A stretch of DNA of 10,519 nt from Bacillota bacterium. GTDB taxonomy: Bacteria; Bacillota; Peptococcia; Peptococcales; Peptococcaceae. The stretch spans positions 1-10,519 of the forward strand of contig JAEZVS010000095.1 of NCBI GenBank assembly GCA_023443145.1. The letters are read 5' to 3'. The translations under genes and the position numbers were made by a program. A model generated the notes under the pieces. That model was not told where the DNA came from. It searched no databases and worked only from the letters and a program-made list of their open reading frames with translations. Shown here piece by piece: positions 5,388 to 10,519 of the stretch. Numbering within the stretch: the stretch's first letter is position 1; every line of letters begins with the position of its first letter.

Positions 5388-6737
5388 TTAATCGATCCGT
5401 CCTTCTTTAAGATGGCCTTGGCTCTTCCAAATTTTACGAAGATCCAAAATTGCCGTATAGGTTGCCAGCACATACACTTTTTGATCAACCATATTCTGAA
5501 CCAAGTCGGCCAATCGCGTTAAATCGCCTTCACAATACACATCTTCTTGAGCTGCCCCTGCGACTGTTAAGCGGGTTTTTAAGTCCTCAAAACGAATGCC
5601 CGATGCGACAATGGGGCGGCCGTGGGTCAAATGCACCAGCTTTTCAAAATCGCCGTCCCAAATCCAGCTGACATCGGTACCGTCGGCGGGCCGATCGTTT
5701 AAAAGCATCATCAACGAAAAAGGTTCGTCATCCAACGCCAGCAGTTCAACAATTTGATTGAAACCCACCGGGTTTTTGATAAGATTCAGCACCACCTCAC
5801 GACCGGCAATAGAAAGCTTTTCTTGACGGCCAAACACACCGCGGGCATTGTCAAACCCTAAGCGAATAGCGGCATCCGAAAAACCGAAATGTTTGGCCAC
5901 GGCATAAGCCGCCAAAGCATTGTAAATATTATAAATCCCGCCCACCGGAATATGATAGCGGGTGCCGTCCAAGTAAAAGGTGGACGCTTCGGGGGTCAAG
6001 GCTTCAATGCCGCTCATGCGCCAATCCAAATGATGCCGTTTTAAGCCGCAGTGCGGGCAAAAATATTTACCCAGATTGCTGTACACATTGAACCGATAGT
6101 GCAGCACATTGTCACATTGAGGACAAAGCACACCGTCGGTATTGTAGTGTGCCAGTTCATCCCCATCCGACAGATGGTCAAAACCAAAACGGCGCACTTG
6201 ATTGGGTAAAGACGGTTCATGAAAAAGAGGCAGGTCACCGTTACAGATGATGGTCGCCTTTGGTGCCAAACGGGCACCGTCCAGCATCATTTGCCAAGTG
6301 CTGTAAATTTCCCCATAGCGGTCCATTTGATCACGAAAGACGTTGGTGAATAATATCACTTCCACATCAATATGAGCGGTAACATATTTTAACGTGGCTT
6401 CATCAACTTCCAAAACCGCAAACCGACTGCCTTTGCTTTCTTTAGCGCTGAGAAAGCAAGACACCACCCCTTGCAACATATTGGCGCCACTGGGATTGGT
6501 GAGCACCGTTTTAAAATGGGTACGGAAAATTTCAGTGATGAGGGCGGTGGTTTGGGTTTTGCCATTGGTGCCCGTCACCACAATCACACGATAATTTTTT
6601 GAAAGGGACTTTAAAATTTCCGGCGACAGACCCATGGCCACCTTACCCGGCAAGCTGCTTCCTTCCCGTCCTGTGAGGTTAAGGGCCAATTTCGTGGCCT
6701 GGCCTGCCTTTTTTGCCAATGCAGCACGTATACTCAT
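5388..6737 (-). CDS. murT: Lipid II isoglutaminyl synthase, Mur ligase subunit MurT
   Basis: MurT is the ATP-dependent ligase half of the MurT/GatD complex, which turns D-Glu into D-isoglutamine on lipid II at the cytoplasmic face of the membrane and so permits efficient cross-linking. The 449-residue protein has the Mur ligase P-loop VVTGTNGKTQTT (53-64), a four-cysteine ribbon inserted in the central domain (C205, C208, C227, C230) typical of MurT, and a C-terminal DUF1727 domain with LLNDRPADGTDVSWIWD (345-361). That segment carries the aspartate implicated in catalysis in S. aureus. An upstream in-frame ATG would add 20 residues inside plsC, but the ATG at 6737 has a GAGGAGG ribosome binding site six bases before it and starts the protein at MSIRAALAKKAG as in homologues. 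It overlaps the plsC stop by one base (TGATG). Confidence 0.96.
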   Translation of the reverse strand: MSIRAALAKKAGQATKLALNLTGREGSSLPGKVAMGLSPEILKSLSKNYRVIVVTGTNGKTQTTALITEIFRTHFKTVLTNPSGANMLQGVVSCFLSAKESKGSRFAVLEVDEATLKYVTAHIDVEVILFTNVFRDQMDRYGEIYSTWQMMLDGARLAPKATIICNGDLPLFHEPSLPNQVRRFGFDHLSDGDELAHYNTDGVLCPQCDNVLHYRFNVYSNLGKYFCPHCGLKRHHLDWRMSGIEALTPEASTFYLDGTRYHIPVGGIYNIYNALAAYAVAKHFGFSDAAIRLGFDNARGVFGRQEKLSIAGREVVLNLIKNPVGFNQIVELLALDDEPFSLMMLLNDRPADGTDVSWIWDGDFEKLVHLTHGRPIVASGIRFEDLKTRLTVAGAAQEDVYCEGDLTRLADLVQNMVDQKVYVLATYTAILDLRKIWKSQGHLKEGRID

Positions 6738-7486
6738 CACGCCACCTCCTCTGACCGGTTGGTCTGCCCTAAAGCATCGGCCACCAAGGCTTGACACTGT
6801 CGCGCCAAGGCCCCTGATTCCATGTCGGCAATTTCATTCGGTGACATCGCCGGAAAGAAAATCAATTTTACGGTGCAGGGGGTGAATGTTTTTCGATCGG
6901 TGGGCATCACCTGATGACTGCCGTCAATGGCAAAGGGCACCACGGCACTTTGTGAACGCTGTGCGATTTTCATAACGCCTGCTTTAAATTCGCCTAAAGT
7001 GCCATCTTTGCTCCGGGTGCCTTCAGGAAAAACCACCAATCCATGAGGATGCCTCTTCAAAATGTTGATGGCCTCAATAATGGCCGCCAACGCTTTGCGT
7101 GTTTCCCCACGCACGATATAGACCGAATCCAGGCCTTTAATCCAACGTGAAAGCAGCGGCACTTTCTTCAACTCTTCCTTAGCCACAAAACCGGTGGGAC
7201 GTGTTATCTGTGACAATAAAATGGGAATATCGAAAAAACTCTGGTGATTCCCTATAAAAAGCACCGATCCATCATTGGGGATGTGTTCAATTCCCTCCAC
7301 TTCCAACTGAACGCCGGCCAAAGAAACAATGGTGCCGGCAAACCAATGCACCAACGTATGCATTTTATTCATCGCATAGCAATAATCCGATACACGTTTG
7401 CGTTGACTCCAAAAAACCAACGGCAGCGCACCGCTCATAACTAAGACTGCCCATACATATACCACAGTTGCTCTTATATATCTCAT
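6737..7486 (-). CDS. plsC: 1-acyl-sn-glycerol-3-phosphate acyltransferase
   Basis: PlsC acylates lysophosphatidic acid at position 2 to give phosphatidic acid, the precursor of membrane phospholipids. The 249-residue protein has an N-terminal hydrophobic segment (about 6-26) for membrane attachment, then the acyltransferase signature NHQSFFD (80-86, the NHx4D catalytic pair H81 and D86), KEELKKVPLLSRW (103-115), FPEGTRS (153-159, glycerophosphate binding) and VVPFAIDGS (182-190). Length and motif order are standard for the bacterial family. The ATG at 7486 has GTGAGG a few bases upstream and follows glnS by 12 bases. Its stop codon overlaps the murT start. A related acyltransferase acting on another lysolipid cannot be excluded, but the motif set favours PlsC. 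Confidence 0.93.
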   Translation of the reverse strand: MRYIRATVVYVWAVLVMSGALPLVFWSQRKRVSDYCYAMNKMHTLVHWFAGTIVSLAGVQLEVEGIEHIPNDGSVLFIGNHQSFFDIPILLSQITRPTGFVAKEELKKVPLLSRWIKGLDSVYIVRGETRKALAAIIEAINILKRHPHGLVVFPEGTRSKDGTLGEFKAGVMKIAQRSQSAVVPFAIDGSHQVMPTDRKTFTPCTVKLIFFPAMSPNEIADMESGALARQCQALVADALGQTNRSEEVA

Positions 7487-7498
7487 AAAACCTCACAT

Positions 7499-9178
7499 TT
7501 ATGCTTTGAAACCGTCTTTCAACGATACTGTTTCATTGAAAACCGGGGCTTCAGGGGTGGTATAGCGTCTATCCAAACAAAAATAACCTTTGCGCAGAAA
7601 TTGATAAACAATACCCGGTTGTGCATCTTTTAGCACCGGTTCCAGTTTAACACCCGGCAGAACAGTCAAGGAATCGGAGTTGAATCGCTCGGTTATATCG
7701 GCAGAAGGATCCGCATCTTCTTGCAAGAGGTTTGAAAATAAGCGCACCTCCGCATCCACGGCATGACCAGCCTCCACCCAATGGAGTGTCCCTTTTACTT
7801 TCCGATCGGCATCGGGCATGCCGCTTTTGGTTTGAGGATCATAGCTACATAACACCTCAATAACTTCACCGGTTTGCGGATCTTTTATAAAATCATCGCA
7901 GCGAATGATGTAAGCGTGTTTCAAACGTACTTCTTTCCCCGGCTTCAAGCGATGATATTTTTTGTTGGCCTCTTCTCGAAAATCTTCCTGCTCAATATAA
8001 AGATTTTTGCCAAAAGGTATTTCGTAGGTGCCTGCAGAGGGATCGTTGGGATTGACATCACCAATGAGCCATTCAATTTGATCTTCAGGATAATTGGTAA
8101 TGGTCAGTTTTAACGGTCGCAAGACAGCCATGGCGCGCGGCGCTCTCCGATTAAGGTCTTCACGGAGACAATGGGTGAGGTATTCAGCCTCCACCAGACT
8201 GTTCGTTTTGGCAACACCGATGCGTCCGCAGAAATCTTTTAAGGCCTCCGGCGTATACCCCCGACGGCGAAGCCCTGAAATGGTGGGTAAGCGAGGATCA
8301 TCCCAACCATCCACCAAGCCTTCATCCACCAGTTTTTTCAATTTGCGCTTTGAAGTCATCGTATTTTCAATTTCCAGGCGGGCAAATTCAATTTGTTGCG
8401 GTCGGCTTTTCAACTCAGGTTCATCTTTTAAATGTTCGATAAACCAAATGTACAAAGGCCGATGGTCTTCAAATTCCAATGTACAAATAGAATGGGTGAT
8501 GCCTTCTATGGCATCTTCTAAGGGATGGGCATAGTCATACATCGGATAAATGCACCAGGTATCTCCGCTTCGATGGTGACTCATATGGCTGATGCGATAA
8601 AGCACGGGATCACGCATATTCATATTCGGAGACGACATGTCGATTTTGGCGCGGAGAACTTTCTCTCCGTCGGCAAATTCACCGGATTTCATCGCTCGAA
8701 AAAGCGTCAGATTTTCTTCCACACTGCGATTGCGATACGGGCTTTCCACTCCGGGTTCCGTGAGAGTGCCTCGAGTGGTGCGTATGGTATCGGCATCCTG
8801 ATCATCCACGTAAGCCAGGCCCTGCTCAATAAGACATTCTGCCAAGCGGTAAAAGGCCGGGAAGTAATCGGATGCATAGCGCACATCTCCATCCCATTCA
8901 CCGCCCAGCCACCGCACATTATCAATGATGGCCTGTACATATTCGTCTTCTTCTTTAGCGGGATTGGTATCGTCAAAGCGCAAATTGCAACGGCCCTCGT
9001 ATTTTTCAGCCAAGCCGAAGTTTAGAAAAATAGACTTGGCGTGGCCGATATGCAAATAACCGTTGGGTTCGGGCGGAAAACGAGTGTAAATCTCACCCAT
9101 GCCCGCTTGCAAATCTCTATTGATGATGTTTTCTATAAAGTTTGTTCCGATGGATTTTTCGTTGTTTTTTTCATCCAT
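7499..9178 (-). CDS. glnS: Glutaminyl-tRNA synthetase
   Basis: GlnRS is a class I aminoacyl-tRNA synthetase that charges tRNA-Gln directly with glutamine. The 559-residue product (E. coli 554) has the HIGH motif in [16 protein letters not shown] (34-49), the GlnRS-specific stretch with [20 protein letters not shown] (291-310), the KMSKS-type loop as MTSKRKL (274-280), and the two C-terminal anticodon-binding beta-barrel domains. The absence of the glutamate-type features and the close match to GlnRS rule out GltX. Many Bacillota lack GlnRS and make Gln-tRNA through GatCAB, so its presence separates this organism from Bacillus-like groups. The ATG at 9178 has GAGGTG ten bases upstream and lies 37 bases after ppk1; no promoter or terminator is evident in that gap. 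Confidence 0.97.
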   Translation of the reverse strand: MDEKNNEKSIGTNFIENIINRDLQAGMGEIYTRFPPEPNGYLHIGHAKSIFLNFGLAEKYEGRCNLRFDDTNPAKEEDEYVQAIIDNVRWLGGEWDGDVRYASDYFPAFYRLAECLIEQGLAYVDDQDADTIRTTRGTLTEPGVESPYRNRSVEENLTLFRAMKSGEFADGEKVLRAKIDMSSPNMNMRDPVLYRISHMSHHRSGDTWCIYPMYDYAHPLEDAIEGITHSICTLEFEDHRPLYIWFIEHLKDEPELKSRPQQIEFARLEIENTMTSKRKLKKLVDEGLVDGWDDPRLPTISGLRRRGYTPEALKDFCGRIGVAKTNSLVEAEYLTHCLREDLNRRAPRAMAVLRPLKLTITNYPEDQIEWLIGDVNPNDPSAGTYEIPFGKNLYIEQEDFREEANKKYHRLKPGKEVRLKHAYIIRCDDFIKDPQTGEVIEVLCSYDPQTKSGMPDADRKVKGTLHWVEAGHAVDAEVRLFSNLLQEDADPSADITERFNSDSLTVLPGVKLEPVLKDAQPGIVYQFLRKGYFCLDRRYTTPEAPVFNETVSLKDGFKA

Positions 9179-9215
9179 TCTTATGCTACACCTCTGCTCA
9201 TCTAAATTTTTCGGA

Positions 9216-10519
9216 TTATTTTAAGCCCAACCAACTTTTTACTTGGGCAAAAAATCCCGTTTTTTTCTGTTCTTCTGCCAAGGCAGATGATTCTGCCTGA
9301 GTAGCCCAATCTTGGCTTTTGGCTTTAAAGTAATCAAATAGTTCCTGTTGTGAATCAATGGCGCGTTCATCAATATTGGGATAAAGCCGTTCGTATCGGC
9401 CATCGGTCAGCATAATCCGGGCCAGCATATTGTCTTTATCTAAAATATCTAATATATCTTTAATCGTTTGAATGACTGCCGGATCCAGCACCTGCACCGC
9501 CACTTCAACACGATAGACCAAATTTCTGGTCATCCAATCTGCCGAACCAATAAAAATTTTCTCACGCTCACCTATGCCAAATAGATAAATGCGCGGATGC
9601 TCTAAGAAGCGGCCCACCATACTTTTAACAGTAATGTTTTCAGTATATCCCGGCACACCTGCCCGCAGACAACAAATGCCTCGTACAAACAGTTGAATTT
9701 TCACGCCGGCTTGAGATGCCTCAATCAGTTTATCGATGATGTCTCGATGACTCAAGCCATTCATTTTTAACAAAATACGAGCCTCTTCCCCGGCTTGGGC
9801 ATGTCGAATTTCTTCATCAATAAGTTCTTCAAAACGGCTTTTCATCTGAAGAGGAGCCACCAGGAGATATTGACTTTTTTCGACAAACTCGTTAATTGAA
9901 AGAGATTGAAAAACGCGCATGGCCTCTGTGCCAATGGCCTGATTTTTAGTAATCAGACAAAAATCCGTATATTGCCGTGCTGTTTTTTCATTGTAGTTGC
10001 CGGTGCCTACTTGCGTAATATAGCTCACATCATTACCTTTACGCACCGTAATGACGCAAAGTTTAGAGTGAACCTTATATTTTTCCATGCCGTAAATTAC
10101 ATTACATCCTGCTTCTTCCAACCGTTTTGACCAAATAATGTTATGTTCTTCATCAAAGCGGGCTTTTAATTCTACCAAAACCAATACATCTTTGCCATTT
10201 TCTGCAGCTTTAATCAGTGCCTGTGCCACCTTACTGCCACTGGCAATGCGATAAAGTGTGATTTTAATGGACCGCACTTCCGGATTGACAGCAGCTTCAT
10301 CAAGCAAGTCCAGGAAGGTTTTCATGGCATGATAAGGATAGGCCAAAAAGATGTCTCCGTTGGCATCCAGCTTTTGCATGATGGAATCACCCGGATGTAT
10401 GCCGGCCGGCATGACTTGAGCAAATGGTTTATAACTCAATTCCGGATAAAAATCACTCAGTTCGCCGGTTAATCCGAAAATATAATTTAATGATGGCGGT
10501 AAATGGTCTTGTACCATCA
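9216..10519 (-). CDS. ppk1: Polyphosphate kinase 1, C-terminal part
   Basis: PPK1 reversibly polymerises the gamma phosphate of ATP into inorganic polyphosphate. About 434 of the roughly 700 residues are present; the 5' part runs off the window at 10519, so the first Met in view (10517) is probably internal. The fragment begins near the end of the middle domain and includes both PLD-like catalytic domains: EKYKVHSKL with the histidine equivalent to autophosphorylated H435 of E. coli (fragment residue 150), [16 protein letters not shown] (171-186), LEHPRIYLF with the H592 equivalent (307), and SADWMTRN (325-332). The last 33 or so residues extend past the usual family end and finish in a basic, amphipathic-looking segment ([13 protein letters not shown]). 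It is the first visible gene of the cluster with glnS, plsC, murT and gatD. Confidence 0.96.
   Translation of the reverse strand, partial: MVQDHLPPSLNYIFGLTGELSDFYPELSYKPFAQVMPAGIHPGDSIMQKLDANGDIFLAYPYHAMKTFLDLLDEAAVNPEVRSIKITLYRIASGSKVAQALIKAAENGKDVLVLVELKARFDEEHNIIWSKRLEEAGCNVIYGMEKYKVHSKLCVITVRKGNDVSYITQVGTGNYNEKTARQYTDFCLITKNQAIGTEAMRVFQSLSINEFVEKSQYLLVAPLQMKSRFEELIDEEIRHAQAGEEARILLKMNGLSHRDIIDKLIEASQAGVKIQLFVRGICCLRAGVPGYTENITVKSMVGRFLEHPRIYLFGIGEREKIFIGSADWMTRNLVYRVEVAVQVLDPAVIQTIKDILDILDKDNMLARIMLTDGRYERLYPNIDERAIDSQQELFDYFKAKSQDWATQAESSALAEEQKKTGFFAQVKSWLGLK

Noticed and set aside
6738..6797. Longer murT start giving 20 extra N-terminal residues
   Set aside because: The extra residues lie wholly within plsC, are not Mur-ligase-like, and the downstream ATG has a far better GAGGAGG ribosome binding site.
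8525..9025. 166-codon plus-strand frame antisense to glnS
   Set aside because: It is the complement of the conserved catalytic region of glnS, with no independent signal.

Overview
The window looks like a chromosomal, housekeeping stretch of a Bacillota (Firmicutes) genome, probably a clostridial or Negativicutes-like lineage rather than Bacillus. The reasons are the MurT/GatD pair for D-glutamate amidation of lipid II, an HTH-ACT protein of the PheB/UPF0735 type, strong GGAGG-type ribosome binding sites, near-consensus vegetative promoters, a rRNA leader with the CTCTTTGAAAA-type boxA element, and a glutaminyl-tRNA synthetase (absent from Bacillus). I cannot name the genus. I see no mobile elements, CRISPR arrays, tRNAs or phage genes.

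Every supported gene is on the minus strand, so the transcription order runs from high to low coordinates. (1) 10519-4743: the 3' part of ppk1 (polyphosphate kinase), then glnS, plsC, murT and gatD, with gaps of 37, 12, -1 and 3 bases. This is probably one operon, or its distal end, whose promoter lies outside the window. (2) 4742-4613: a short control region with a near-perfect promoter (TTGACA-17-TATGAT), a second weaker promoter, and a 12-5-12 inverted repeat whose centre carries the -35 hexamer. (3) 4612-680: an aspartate-family amino-acid operon of an HTH-ACT protein, hom, thrB and lysC. Its genes are joined by a 20-base gap, a 4-base overlap and a 10-base overlap, and it ends in a clear intrinsic terminator at 632-670. 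(4) 631-46: a gene-free region of about 590 bases that holds a perfect 15-bp hairpin and the very strong promoter and leader of a ribosomal RNA operon. (5) 45-1: the first bases of 16S rRNA.

Functionally, LysC makes aspartyl phosphate, Hom reduces aspartate semialdehyde to homoserine, and ThrB phosphorylates homoserine for threonine synthesis. The asd and thrC steps are not in the window. The HTH-ACT protein at the head of the operon is a plausible amino-acid-sensing autoregulator. LysC also appears to contain an internal ribosome binding site and GTG start that would give a separate regulatory (beta) subunit. In the upstream cluster, PlsC acts in phospholipid synthesis, MurT/GatD amidate the peptidoglycan precursor using glutamine, GlnRS charges tRNA-Gln, and PPK1 makes polyphosphate.

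I found no clearly new biological system. The observations most worth a second look are the palindrome fused to the promoter of the HTH-ACT/hom/thrB/lysC operon, the internal start in lysC, and the unexplained perfect hairpin upstream of the rRNA promoter.
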